This document shows positions 8,835 to 17,891 of a stretch of 64,000 nt of DNA, piece after piece (positions within the stretch are counted from its first letter, which is position 1; the number at the start of each line of letters is the position of its first letter). The translations under genes and the position numbers were made by a program. The stretch is taken from the NCBI GenBank assembly GCA_946221385.1, contig CAMIGX010000005.1, positions 62,001 through 126,000 of the forward strand, given 5' to 3'. Below the pieces are notes generated by a model that saw nothing but the letters and a program-made list of their open reading frames with translations, was not told the origin of the DNA and searched no databases. The stretch is from an uncultured Propionimicrobium sp. GTDB lineage: Bacteria; Actinomycetota; Actinomycetes; Propionibacteriales; Propionibacteriaceae.

Positions 8835-9709
8835 GCAGCCATCGGGAACGGGGCGGTGAGCTCTCGAACCGCGAGCCGCTGTGCGAGGGCAGCACTTCCG
8901 ACGGATTCAACCGCGGCTAGCTGACTAGCGCCGCAGCATTGCGCGTGCTTGGACCAACTGTGCCAACGTTGGTCGCCAGCTGCTGTCAGCGTCAACGTGG
9001 AGCGGACCAGCGAGGAGCGCCCGGCAGCGATCAAGCGCAATTGAGCGAGCACTTGCCCAACGATCCAGTCGCACACCCAAGGCTCAGGCTTCGCGCGCGT
9101 CTGGCTCAGCCGCAGCAGTAGCTGCCAGCTGCTTGGATCGTCGTCGATCGCGCGCTGATCCAAGCAGCAAAGCCCCCCGTCGCGTCTGCTGACTAAGGGT
9201 CCGATCGTGGCCCAATTTCCGTCGGCTCGAATGACCAAATAAGGCAGTCCAGCAGCGTCTAGCTCGCGCAAACATCCCCGATCAGGCTCGATGGTCGACG
9301 AACACAGCACCCGCAAATCGAGCTGATGTGAACTGAGTTTGGTCTTCAACAGCCCAGCCAAGGCTCCTTCGCCGAGAACTTCGGTCGGCCCAGCAGCTGG
9401 AGGCGATGGCGGATCCGCATAGGCCAGCCCCGCCTGCTGCAGGCCAGTCAATAGTCGCCGCCACTGTGAGCGTCGGTCTGCCGATAGCCCTAGCTCGTCG
9501 AAAGCCAGCATTTCGCTGTCCAACAAGGCGAGCAAGGGTTCGTCTAATCCGGAAAGATCACACCACAGGCCATCGAATCTGCGTAGTGCTATGACGCCGT
9601 CGGCTAGCCGACGTGGCCGATCAAAGAGTCGCAGTTGCTCGTCAGCTGAGGGCGCGGCCGACCGAATCTCGTGCCTGATCCGGCGAGAAGCTAGGTTCGT
9701 CACAGTCAT
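8831..9709 (-). CDS. Orphan TOMM cyclodehydratase / ThiF-like protein
   Basis: About 292 residues from the ATG at 9709 (MTVTNLASR); an upstream ATG at 9790 would add 27 residues and cannot be excluded. The middle region reads LPYLVIRADGNWATIGPLV, then GGLCCLDQRAIDDDP, and the C-terminus contains WSKHAQCCGA. These resemble the actinobacterial proteins annotated as TOMM leader-binding or bacteriocin cyclodehydratase-domain (E1/ThiF-like), with the usual pattern of VGPLV..CLxCLDLHRxDRDP and a terminal Cys-Gly-Cys-like tail. In TOMM pathways such domains bind a precursor peptide, but no YcaO, oxidase or precursor gene is seen nearby. The gene sits between uvrD2 and the zincin gene, where relatives carry a conserved uncharacterised gene. 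Function unknown; family assignment moderate. Confidence 0.65.
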   Translation of the reverse strand: MTVTNLASRRIRHEIRSAAPSADEQLRLFDRPRRLADGVIALRRFDGLWCDLSGLDEPLLALLDSEMLAFDELGLSADRRSQWRRLLTGLQQAGLAYADPPSPPAAGPTEVLGEGALAGLLKTKLSSHQLDLRVLCSSTIEPDRGCLRELDAAGLPYLVIRADGNWATIGPLVSRRDGGLCCLDQRAIDDDPSSWQLLLRLSQTRAKPEPWVCDWIVGQVLAQLRLIAAGRSSLVRSTLTLTAAGDQRWHSWSKHAQCCGASQLAAVESVGSAALAQRLAVRELTAPFPMAA

Positions 9710-9845
9710 GGCAATGAAGATGCCCCAGCAAGCGCGCCCGAAACGCCGTCGCGATGCAACGGGCAACACCGACGCCAAAACGGACAACACCGCACGCTTG
9801 CAGTCCGAAAACGACTCAGTGAATTAAAAAGACGCAGGGAAATGA

Positions 9846-9875
9846 AAAGACGACGATCCGAAGACCGTCGTCTTT
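9846..9875 (-). terminator. Rho-independent terminator of the small zinc-ribbon gene
   Basis: AAAGACGACG (9846-9855) pairs perfectly with CGTCGTCTTT (9866-9875), loop 10 bases. Read on the minus strand the stem ends in TTTTC, 30 bases after the stop of the gene at 9906-10061. Confidence 0.8.
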
Positions 9876-9905
9876 GGTGACGGGATATTCCCGTCGATAG
9901 CTAGA

Positions 9906-10061
9906 TCAGGCGCGACCCAGGATGCGGTTCAGGTTGGTGCCGCACTCGGGGCACTTGCCCTTGGCCATCTTGGTGCCACGATCGTTGACGACCACGTTGC
10001 CAGTGGTCTTGCGCTTGTCCTTGCACTTCACGCAGTAGAACTCGTAGGTCTCGTCAGCCAC
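9906..10061 (-). CDS. DUF5679-type small zinc-ribbon protein
   Basis: A 51-residue protein starting at GTG 10061 and too short for most gene finders. An ideal AGGAGG lies directly upstream (about 10065-10070). The sequence has two cysteine pairs, YCVKCKDK near the start and GKCPECGT near the end, typical of a zinc ribbon, and ends in NRILGRA. This matches the DUF5679 family, conserved across actinobacteria and without an assigned role. It is basic and very small, so a nucleic-acid or ribosome association is possible but is inference. A strong terminator follows. Confidence 0.85.
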   Translation of the reverse strand: MADETYEFYCVKCKDKRKTTGNVVVNDRGTKMAKGKCPECGTNLNRILGRA

Positions 10062-10202
10062 ATTTCCTCCTAATATCAGTGGGTCAGGCGCACCTCAGCT
10101 GGCGCCCGTGACCTCTAGGACAGTACTGCATCACGCAAAGCGGTGCCGCACGATTCTGTCCGCGTGCCGCGAACGGCGGCCCGCTGGCAGACTCAAATGG
10201 CC

Positions 10203-11531
10203 TCATTCACCGGAATCTTCCAACAATCTGCGCAATTCGATGTCCATTTCATCTTCATGAGCTGTCGGCTCGTCGCCAGCCGCAAAGCCCATGACGTCAT
10301 CTAAATCGGCCGCGGTGGGCATCAGATCTGGGTGCTGCCAGACTTCCTCGCGCCCCGCCGGGCTGCGGGCCTCAGTCACTGCAGCCCACAGATTTTGCGC
10401 ATCGCGGATCCGGCGCGGCGAAATGCGCATCCCGACCAGTGTCTCCAGAGCTTGATTTGCCGGATTGTCGGCGACGCGACGACGTCGGACGAATTCATTG
10501 AGTTTTGCGCTGCTGGCGGTGAGCCAAGGCTCGACTGCGGCAGTCGCGACGACATCAACCCAGCCTTCTACCAAGGCCAGCAAGACCTCGAGACGTTCCA
10601 AGATGCCGAGTTGCGTGGTGGTCTGGGTTGGGCTAAACAGTTTGCCTTGCAGTTCGTTGCCCATTTCAATGATCCGATCCAGGTCCATGGCCTCGAGGTC
10701 TTGGGGCTGCACGGCCTCGGTCAGCGCGCTGGAATCGATTTCAATCTCGCGGGCGTAGTGCTCGATCAACGTCAAGATTTGCGGCGCCAGCCAGCCAACC
10801 GACGCGAACAGTCGCTGCCGGGCCGTCTCACGGACCACCAAGAACAGCAAGATATCGTCCGCGTTTAGCCCCAAACCGGCGGTCGCCGCGGCGATATTGG
10901 TCGGCAGCACGGTGACCTTGGGCTGCGCCAAGAGCTGCACGCCAATCTCTGAGCCGGTCAACACCTCGGAGGCCAATTTCGCGATGGTCTGCGCTAATTG
11001 CGCGGAATACATCGACCCGGCTGCGCTGCGCAACATCGGCTGCAGCATCGTCAGCAATTGATCGTTGACGTCCTCGCCAGGCATCAAATTGCCCAATTCG
11101 TTGGCTAGCGAGGCCACGATCGGTTCGACGATCTGCTGCCAGGCGTGCATCGTCGCCTCGACCCACTCGGTGCGGCTGACACCGACCGCCGGTTGGCCTA
11201 GCGCGGGGAATTCGGTGACGGCATCCAGCCAACTGTCAGCCAGCCGGGAGGCGTCTGCGATGTCACGCTGTTCAACAGAACTGATCGATGGATCAGCTCC
11301 GAGTGCGGCAGTCATTTGCTTAGCGGTGGTCTTGGTGAGCGACCAGTTGATGCCTGACTCGCCGACTGGGGCTTGGCTCACCCGAGCGAATTCTTCGAAC
11401 TGTTGTTGCAACATCTGCAGCATCTTGGCTAGCTCGTCATCGCTGCCGGGCATTTGGAAGTTGAAGCCAAACAGCTTGCGAAACAAGTCGGCTGGGTCTT
11501 GCTCAGGACCGTCATTGGCGTCTTGGCTCAT
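10203..11531 (-). CDS. Zincin-like metalloprotease of the DUF2342/TIGR03624 family
   Basis: A 442-residue protein. The N-terminal part has FRKLFGFNFQMPGSDDELAKMLQ, the central part an alpha-helical region with EHYAREIEID, and the C-terminus HPDLMPTAADLDDVMGF, all typical of the actinobacterial zinc-dependent metalloprotease family that lies next to the YlbL-type protease gene. A standard HExxH is not visible; members use a less canonical zincin motif and their substrates are unknown. The start ATG 11531 is chosen because GAGGAG stands 7 bases upstream; a reading from 11564 would put that site inside the coding sequence. It is transcribed away from the PDZ protease gene. Confidence 0.82.
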   Translation of the reverse strand: MSQDANDGPEQDPADLFRKLFGFNFQMPGSDDELAKMLQMLQQQFEEFARVSQAPVGESGINWSLTKTTAKQMTAALGADPSISSVEQRDIADASRLADSWLDAVTEFPALGQPAVGVSRTEWVEATMHAWQQIVEPIVASLANELGNLMPGEDVNDQLLTMLQPMLRSAAGSMYSAQLAQTIAKLASEVLTGSEIGVQLLAQPKVTVLPTNIAAATAGLGLNADDILLFLVVRETARQRLFASVGWLAPQILTLIEHYAREIEIDSSALTEAVQPQDLEAMDLDRIIEMGNELQGKLFSPTQTTTQLGILERLEVLLALVEGWVDVVATAAVEPWLTASSAKLNEFVRRRRVADNPANQALETLVGMRISPRRIRDAQNLWAAVTEARSPAGREEVWQHPDLMPTAADLDDVMGFAAGDEPTAHEDEMDIELRRLLEDSGE

Positions 11532-11759
11532 CGCTTTCTCCTCGTCGATCGCGGTCGAATGCATGCTGCGGGCTCACCCGGCACACGCTGCGCGTTCAAA
11601 TTCAATTCAAGCGCATCGCACCAAGCTGCTGCCTGGCTCAAGGCATATCTGGCCAAGCTGGTGTGGTGAGCTAGGCTCGACGCGTCCGAGCGGCCAAAAT
11701 CAGTGGTGGCAGCGACAACCAATCGAGCACCCAAATGTCTCGCCAGATCGAGGACCAGC

Positions 11760-12809
11760 ATGCACAGACATCAGCAAAATTGGACGGCCTTGGCGTCGTT
11801 CTTGCTGCTCATCGGCTTGGTGCTGGCGACCTTCGTCGCACGCGTGCCTTATGTCACCTGGTCACCTGGCGCCACCACCGACGTGCTGGGCACGCGAGCA
11901 GGCCAGCCAGTGTTGAAGATTGAAGGCGCGCCGACCTATCCCACCGCGGGCCAACTTCGAATGACCTCAGTGGCAGTCACCAAACCGGATGCGCCGTTGA
12001 CCCTCTGGGAAGCCGTCTGGGCCTATCTGGCGCCTAATGACGACGTGCTCCCGCGCGAAGCGGTCTATCCGATGGGACGCAGCGACGAGCAGAACAAGAA
12101 TGTCGAGAGCATGCAGCTCGCGAACTCCCAAGATCTCGCCATCATCGCCGCGTTGACCGAAGCTAATGTGCCGATCACGCCCATGATTCAGGTGACGAAA
12201 GTTTCAGCTTCGGGGCCCAGCAATGGTCGCCTCGAAGTCGGCGATCGAATCATGACAGCCAATGGCGTGCGGGTGCCAAAGCGTAGTGATTTGAATGCCC
12301 TGCTGGACCGTGCCCGGGTAGGTGACGTCATCGAGCTGGGCATCATCCGTAAAGGCGGCGAACTGACGGTGCGTGTCACCACCGTGCCTGGCGTCGACAA
12401 CCCGCAAGCGGTGCGGATCGGCATCGATACCGAAGACACCTATCAACATGACGTCAAAGTCAGCTATTCGCTCAGCTCAGATGCGGTCGGATCGAGCGCG
12501 GGCTTGATTTTCGCACTCGGCATCTACGACGAATTGACCCCCGGGTCGCTCATCGATGGACGCATCGTCGCAGGCAGCGGCGAGATCAAAGCCTCCGGTG
12601 AGGTCTCTGCGATTGGCGGTGCCCGGCAAAAATTAGCTGCAGCGAAAAATGCTGGCGCCGAAATTTTCCTCGTTCCGGCTGCTAATTGCGTCGACGTGGA
12701 GCCGATCGAAGGCATCACTACCGTCAAGGTCAGCAAGCTTTCTGACGCCATCAGCTCCCTAGAGCTGTTGAAGAACCCCAATGGAATCGATCAGGTGCCC
12801 AAATGCTGA
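11760..12809 (+). CDS. YlbL-type PDZ domain and Lon S16-like serine protease
   Basis: A 349-residue membrane-anchored protease. Residues 9-26 form one transmembrane segment, followed by an extracytoplasmic region, a PDZ domain (about 130-210, SNGRLEVGDRIMTANG) and a C-terminal S16 domain. The catalytic dyad is Ser246 in GSSAGL and Lys291 in GGARQKLAAAKNAGAEI. The family corresponds to mycobacterial Rv3194c and Bacillus YlbL. ATG 11760 is preferred, with GAGGA 8 bases upstream; a GTG at 11703 is in frame but has no ribosome site. The end overlaps the next gene by 7 bases, so the two are cotranscribed. Confidence 0.9.
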   Translation: MHRHQQNWTALASFLLLIGLVLATFVARVPYVTWSPGATTDVLGTRAGQPVLKIEGAPTYPTAGQLRMTSVAVTKPDAPLTLWEAVWAYLAPNDDVLPREAVYPMGRSDEQNKNVESMQLANSQDLAIIAALTEANVPITPMIQVTKVSASGPSNGRLEVGDRIMTANGVRVPKRSDLNALLDRARVGDVIELGIIRKGGELTVRVTTVPGVDNPQAVRIGIDTEDTYQHDVKVSYSLSSDAVGSSAGLIFALGIYDELTPGSLIDGRIVAGSGEIKASGEVSAIGGARQKLAAAKNAGAEIFLVPAANCVDVEPIEGITTVKVSKLSDAISSLELLKNPNGIDQVPKC

Positions 12810-13366
12810 ATGGATCGCCGAATAGAAATGGCCAACCCCAGCCCGGCCCAGATGGCTCGGACAAGTTGGATGCATTAGGTGCGGCGCTGGTGGAGATCGA
12901 ACGGCACGTCAGCAAGCTAGGCTGGGATCAGCCAGCACGCCTGTTCGCGCTAGTGCCCACCGCAGAGCTGCTGGCAGCCGAACCCACCCTGCGCGGTCAG
13001 TTGCATGAGACGATGCCTGGGGCATTTTCTTCGATCGAACAAGACGAATATCGCAGCGGCGAAGATCTGTTGACCGATCTGGCCGCGATCAGTTGGCCGC
13101 CGAGCGTGCATGGGGCTGCATTGGCCACCGAGCGGGCCTTCTTGACCACTGAACACGAGGCTGAAATCCCGACAGATCCGGCCGCGGCGGCGGATTTCGT
13201 CACCCATCATCCCGATCGCCAGGACATCCGGCTGGTCGCCGGGGCACTGCGGACAGGGGAGACCTTCGCCGTCGCCCGATTGCGGACGAATCCAGCCGAA
13301 TTGCTGAGCGGTCCAGAATTGGTGCCGGCGCTGGTCAAGGCGCTATTGCTGACCTTCGAGCAATAA
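12803..13366 (+). CDS. PPA1309-family conserved actinobacterial protein
   Basis: A 187-residue acidic soluble protein. It has the features of the PPA1309 family: an N-terminal helix DALGAALVEIERHV, then GWDQPARLFALVPTAELLAAEP, a central WPPSVHGAALATERAF, and RLVAGALRTGETFAVAR near the C-terminus. No function is established for the family. The start codon overlaps the protease stop (ATGCTGA), implying coupling with the PDZ protease, and the UPF0182 gene follows after 215 bases. Confidence 0.85.
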   Translation: MLNGSPNRNGQPQPGPDGSDKLDALGAALVEIERHVSKLGWDQPARLFALVPTAELLAAEPTLRGQLHETMPGAFSSIEQDEYRSGEDLLTDLAAISWPPSVHGAALATERAFLTTEHEAEIPTDPAAAADFVTHHPDRQDIRLVAGALRTGETFAVARLRTNPAELLSGPELVPALVKALLLTFEQ

Positions 13367-13581
13367 TTCGCAGTCCAGATTCAGCCAATGCAATCTGGGT
13401 AGTCACAAGGGCGAAGAGCTGCGAATCCGTGGCTACTGGAGGTTCGCGCCCCCTCGCGAGGTCGATGAGCTTCCAGTTGTGGCGTAGTCTGACAGCTTGG
13501 CCGTGTCATTTGCCAGTGCAGGCAGAATCGTCATTAGGGTCATTGCAGGCATTTCTTGCCTAGTCGCCACGAGGAGTTGAG
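13367..13581 (+). promoter_or_regulatory. Leader and promoter region of the UPF0182 gene
   Basis: A 215-base gap with no gene. A weak dyad (CCAGATT at about 13375-13381 with AATCTGG at 13391-13397) could end the upstream operon. A possible -10 TAGGGT is near 13538, and GAGGAG precedes the ATG at 13582 by six bases. No convincing -35 was found. Confidence 0.4.
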
Positions 13582-16431
13582 ATGAGTCAAAGCCAGTCCG
13601 AGAAGCGTACGCAGGCTGAACCCCGGCGCAACGCTTTAGCACCGACCTTGGCCATCTTGGCGGTCATCGTGGTCGTGATGATGCTGTTCTCGCGCATCTA
13701 CACCGACCTGCTGTGGTTCCGGGCCGTGGACACCCCGCAGGTCTTCAGTATTCGGTGGACGACGACGATCTTGCTATTTGTGATCTTCGCGACGCTGATG
13801 GGCGTCGTCGTTGGCCTAAATATGTGGCTGGTGCGACGGATCAGCGGCGAGCAGAAATTGCCGCGCAGCACCCGCGTCATGCGCACGATGATCGCCCTGG
13901 CGCTGGCTGTGCTCGCCGGAGTCAGCGCGACGAATCGAGTCGAGACCTTCTTAGGTTGGCGCAATAGGACCGATTTCGACTTCCAAGCGCCCTACTTCGG
14001 TGATCTAGACGCATCCTTCTTCGTCTTCGATCTGCCGTGGTGGAGCTATGTGACTCAGCAGATCGGCTGGACGGTGGCGGCAGCTTTAGCCGTCAGTGTT
14101 TTCTTGTATCTGACCCGCGGCAAACAGCAAATGCTGTCTTTTGATGCCCAAGCAATGCAGCAGGGTCGACCGCCACGGGTCAAGATGAGCAATCCGTTCA
14201 CCCCCGCCGCGCAAGCTCACGTCTCCGTGCTGCTGGGTCTGCTGATGATCGTCGCCGGGGTTTGGACGATCTTCAAGCGCTTCCAACTGTCGATTTCAGA
14301 CAATGACGCACTATTCACCGGTATCGGTTACACCGACCACAAATCCCGGCTGGTGGCCTTACTCGTCATGGCCGTCATCTACTTCTTGCTGGCTGTCGTG
14401 TTCATCGCCAACGCGTGGATTCGACGGTGGATCGTGCCGACCTCAGGCATCGCCATGGCTATCGTGTCAGCGCTGATCGTGCAAGCGATCATCCCCGGCC
14501 TGCAGCAGCAATTCGTCGTGCGTCCCTCTGAGCCGCAATATGAGAACGACTACATCGCCCAGCAGATCGAAGCGACCCGCTATGCCTATGGCATCGAAGA
14601 GGTAGACATTCAGGAATATCAGGCGACGACCACCGTCAGCCCAGGTCAATTGCGCGCGGACGCGCTGGCGCTGCCCGGTATCCGATTGATGGATCCCGAA
14701 GTCATCGCGCCGACCTTTGAACAACTGCAGCAGGTCCGTGGTTATTACTCATTCCCGAATGTCTTGGACGTCGACCGTTACACCATCGACGGTGAAGAGA
14801 CCGACGCAATCGTCGCCGTGCGCGAGATTCACCCTGACGGCCTGCCCGCCGATTCGCAGAGCTGGAACAATGTTCACACCGTCTACACCCATGGCTATGC
14901 GATGGTCGGCGCATATGGCAACCGTCGACAGGCCAGCGGCGAGCCAGAGTGGATCAGCCGAGACATCCCGCCGGTCGGCGCTTTGAGTCAAACCCAGCCT
15001 CGGGTCTACTTCGGTGAGAACACCAAGAAGTTCGCGATCGTCGGCGCACCCGAGAGCGCGCCGCCGGTAGAACTCGACACTCCTGGTGGTCGCGAAGGTG
15101 GCGGTGAAACCTACAACACCTATGACGGCAAGGGCGGCGTTGCGGTCGGCAACTTCTTCAACCGAATGCTGTACGCTATCCGCTTCGGCGATTTGAACTT
15201 GCTGCTCAGCAGCCGGGTCAACTCCGAATCCAAAATCCTCTACGATCGCACACCAGCTGAACGAGTCCGCGCCATCGCGCCGTGGCTGAACGTCGACCAA
15301 GATCCCTATCCGGCGATCGTTGACGGCCGGGTGGTGTGGATCGTCGACGGCTACACCACGTCCAACTCTTTTCCGAACTCGCAGCGCATCGATCTGTCGA
15401 ATTCGCTCAGCGACTCCATGACGACCTTTGACCGGGTCGGAGTCGCCCGGGTCAACGTCAACTATGTGCGTAACTCGGTCAAGGCTGTGGTGGACGCCTA
15501 CGACGGCACCGTCGACCTGTACGCCTGGGACGCCGACGATCCGCTGTTGCAGACCTGGAAGAAGTCCTATCCGGGCGTGCTGAAAGATAAGTCTGAGATC
15601 TCGGCGGATCTGCTGGCGCACATGCGCTATCCGCAGGACATGTTCAAGGTGCAGCGCGAGGTCCTGGGTCGTTATCACATGACCGATCCGCAGGCCTGGT
15701 ATCAGCAATCAGACCTGTGGCGGGTGCCGGCTGATCCTCGTCGCAAGGATTTCAAGGAGCCGCCGTACTATCTGTCGATCAAGTGGCCGGGCGAGGAGCA
15801 GCCCAAGTTTTCCTTGACTGCGGTCTACGTGCCTAACCAGCGCGAGAACCTCGGCGCCTATATCGCCGCGGTCGCTGACGCAGCCGACCCCGATTACGGC
15901 AAGCTTCGGGTCTTGCGGCTCTCGGACACGCACCAGGTCTCGGGCCCCAATCAGACCTATAACGCGATCCAAGCTGACGATCGCGTCCAGCAGCGGCTGT
16001 TGCCGTTCACCAGTCAGGGCGCTGCCGAACCGGTATACGGCAACCTGTTGACGCTGCCGCTAGGCGGGGGATTGATCTACGTCGAGCCGATCTATACCCG
16101 GGGCCGTGCGCAAGGTTCCTATCCGGTGCTGCGGTTCATCGCGGTCCGTTTTGGCGACCAAATCGGGATTGGCGAAACCTTGCAGCAGGCGCTCGATATG
16201 GCTTTCCAAGGTGACGCGGGCGTCGACACTGGCGAGCAACCAGACCAAAAGAAGCCAGCTGGCGAAGAGAACCTGACCGCGCAGGAACGTGCCAAGGTTC
16301 GACTGCGGGAAGCATCTCAGGCGTTCACTGCAGCTGACGAAGCGCTAAAGAATGGTGACCTAGGCGAATACCAACGCCAGGTCAAGATTGCCCAGCAAAA
16401 GCTGCAGGAAGCAGATCAGGCACTGCAGTGA
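13582..16431 (+). CDS. UPF0182 family large membrane protein
   Basis: A 949-residue protein. The first about 320 residues hold seven hydrophobic segments (for example TLAILAVIVVVMMLFSRIY and TTILLFVIFATLMGVVVG), and the rest is a large, probably extracytoplasmic domain with GEFF-like and YFGENTKKFAIVG blocks characteristic of UPF0182 (mycobacterial Rv3193c). The tail after residue about 870 is charged and coiled-coil-like (AQERAKVRLREASQ). The role of the family is unknown. The SD GAGGAG supports the ATG at 13582. It follows the PDZ protease and PPA1309 genes, as in other actinobacteria. Confidence 0.92.
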   Translation: MSQSQSEKRTQAEPRRNALAPTLAILAVIVVVMMLFSRIYTDLLWFRAVDTPQVFSIRWTTTILLFVIFATLMGVVVGLNMWLVRRISGEQKLPRSTRVMRTMIALALAVLAGVSATNRVETFLGWRNRTDFDFQAPYFGDLDASFFVFDLPWWSYVTQQIGWTVAAALAVSVFLYLTRGKQQMLSFDAQAMQQGRPPRVKMSNPFTPAAQAHVSVLLGLLMIVAGVWTIFKRFQLSISDNDALFTGIGYTDHKSRLVALLVMAVIYFLLAVVFIANAWIRRWIVPTSGIAMAIVSALIVQAIIPGLQQQFVVRPSEPQYENDYIAQQIEATRYAYGIEEVDIQEYQATTTVSPGQLRADALALPGIRLMDPEVIAPTFEQLQQVRGYYSFPNVLDVDRYTIDGEETDAIVAVREIHPDGLPADSQSWNNVHTVYTHGYAMVGAYGNRRQASGEPEWISRDIPPVGALSQTQPRVYFGENTKKFAIVGAPESAPPVELDTPGGREGGGETYNTYDGKGGVAVGNFFNRMLYAIRFGDLNLLLSSRVNSESKILYDRTPAERVRAIAPWLNVDQDPYPAIVDGRVVWIVDGYTTSNSFPNSQRIDLSNSLSDSMTTFDRVGVARVNVNYVRNSVKAVVDAYDGTVDLYAWDADDPLLQTWKKSYPGVLKDKSEISADLLAHMRYPQDMFKVQREVLGRYHMTDPQAWYQQSDLWRVPADPRRKDFKEPPYYLSIKWPGEEQPKFSLTAVYVPNQRENLGAYIAAVADAADPDYGKLRVLRLSDTHQVSGPNQTYNAIQADDRVQQRLLPFTSQGAAEPVYGNLLTLPLGGGLIYVEPIYTRGRAQGSYPVLRFIAVRFGDQIGIGETLQQALDMAFQGDAGVDTGEQPDQKKPAGEENLTAQERAKVRLREASQAFTAADEALKNGDLGEYQRQVKIAQQKLQEADQALQ

Positions 16432-16538
16432 TCGGGTGGCTGCGATGCGCAGCCGCTGATCGATCGACCATGGGCTTAAAGTCGTGCTGCCAGTAGGCAG
16501 CCAGATCAGCCGGCGCCTAGCGCTGCCCGGTCAAAGGA
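16432..16538. terminator. Convergent intergenic region with two hairpins
   Basis: Between the convergent UPF0182 and M16 genes are a 7-bp stem GGCTGCG/CGCAGCC with a 3-base loop and a 6-bp stem GCTGCC/GGCAGC with a 4-base loop. Neither has a T-run, so termination here is a guess. Confidence 0.35.
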
Positions 16539-17891
16539 TCAGCCGACCAATTCGAGCACCTCAGCGATTAGGCCAGCGTCCCGCAAAGGCTCCATCAGCG
16601 CGCCTGCGTCACCTGCGATCACGATGTGGCAGGCTGCCGGGTCGATCAGGGCAGCGAGCGCCTGATTGGCCTGCTCGACAGAAACTGTCGCAATGGTTCG
16701 CTGGTTTTCGTCAATCCATTGCGTAGGCAGGCCGACGCTAGCTAGTGCGGCAGCTTGGCTCGCGATCTGCCCGGCGGTTTGACGTTGCAATGGTCCAACG
16801 CCGAGCAGATAGTTTCGGGCGTCGATGACGTCTTCGACAGCTAGCGGGTCGCTGCGCACGTCCAATAATTCGAGTGCTGCGGTGATCGCCTCGACAGCGA
16901 TTTCGGTGCGGAAACTGCCGCGCAAGGCGTAGGAGCCAGCATGCGTCAATGGGCTCATCGTCACGTGCGCACCGTAGGTGTAGCCGCGCTGTTCACGCAG
17001 CACGCGATTGACGCGGCTCAAGAAGCCGCCACCGATCGCCTGGACAGCTAGCTGGGTGGCTGACCAATTGGGGTGGCTACGGTCCAGCCCTGGCCCGCCA
17101 ATACGGATCTGGGCCTGCGGTGCGTCGGGACGATCGACGATGAAGATTCGCCGTCCACTGTTCAGTTTCGGTTGGGAGACAGCGAGCCGCGTGTCGTTGA
17201 CGGGCCAGCTCCCGAAGTGCTCGTCGATCAAGGCATCGACGTCTGCAGGCAACGCCCCCGCGAGGATCAAGGTGGCTTGCTGAGGCCGCCATAGCCGCTG
17301 ATATTCGGCTCGCACAGCTGCGGGGGTCATCGCGTCCATGTTGGCTAGCGTCCCGCCGCTGGGCCGTGCTTGACGGTCATCGGCAGCATAGACGGCCTGC
17401 TTGAAGCCTCTTTCGACTGCGTGAGTCGGGTTGATCAGTTCTTGAGCGATTTCGCTGCGCCGAATCTCGATGCTGCGCTGCACGTCTTCATCGGTCAAAG
17501 CGGCCTGCTGGGCAGCTTCGGCGAGCAGGCCCAGGCCTCGCTCGAATCTGGTGACCGGCACCGTCAACGCCAACATTGACGCGGAATGTGTCACTCGGCC
17601 ATCTAGCGCGGCGCCCTGGTCGTCCAGCGCTTCAGCAAAACTCGGTCCCGGATGATCAACAGTGCCGTCGGTGATGGTGTCCATGATCAACGAGGTGACA
17701 CCCTCGATGGTCATCGGTTCGACAGCCAACGGAGTAGTGACGACCAGCTGCGCGCTGAGCAGATGTTGGCCAGGCAAATCGAATGCCCAAATCGTCAACC
17801 CATTGCTCAGTTGACGGTATTGGCAGCTCGGGAACGGATGCGGTTGCGCGGCAGCGACTGCCGGACGGGGGATCAAGGAACTGGTGGTCAT
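16539..17891 (-). CDS. M16-family peptidase-like protein lacking the zinc site
   Basis: A 450-residue M16 (pitrilysin/processing-peptidase) homologue. Two repeated M16 lobes are visible: a first with VVTTPLAVEPMTIEGVTSL and a second with PDAPQAQIRIGGPG followed by GGGFLSRVNRVLREQRGYTYG, a typical M16 C-domain motif with the conserved R and Y. The HxxEH zinc motif is absent; the aligned stretch reads SLIMDT. This matches the non-catalytic partner of heterodimeric M16B peptidases. It overlaps the catalytic partner gene by four bases (ATGA at 17888-17891), supporting a two-subunit enzyme. The substrate is unknown. Confidence 0.88.
   Translation of the reverse strand: MTTSSLIPRPAVAAAQPHPFPSCQYRQLSNGLTIWAFDLPGQHLLSAQLVVTTPLAVEPMTIEGVTSLIMDTITDGTVDHPGPSFAEALDDQGAALDGRVTHSASMLALTVPVTRFERGLGLLAEAAQQAALTDEDVQRSIEIRRSEIAQELINPTHAVERGFKQAVYAADDRQARPSGGTLANMDAMTPAAVRAEYQRLWRPQQATLILAGALPADVDALIDEHFGSWPVNDTRLAVSQPKLNSGRRIFIVDRPDAPQAQIRIGGPGLDRSHPNWSATQLAVQAIGGGFLSRVNRVLREQRGYTYGAHVTMSPLTHAGSYALRGSFRTEIAVEAITAALELLDVRSDPLAVEDVIDARNYLLGVGPLQRQTAGQIASQAAALASVGLPTQWIDENQRTIATVSVEQANQALAALIDPAACHIVIAGDAGALMEPLRDAGLIAEVLELVG

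Noticed and set aside
14749..15708. A 319-codon open frame on the minus strand
   Set aside because: It is antisense to the UPF0182 gene, whose conserved motifs occupy the plus strand here.
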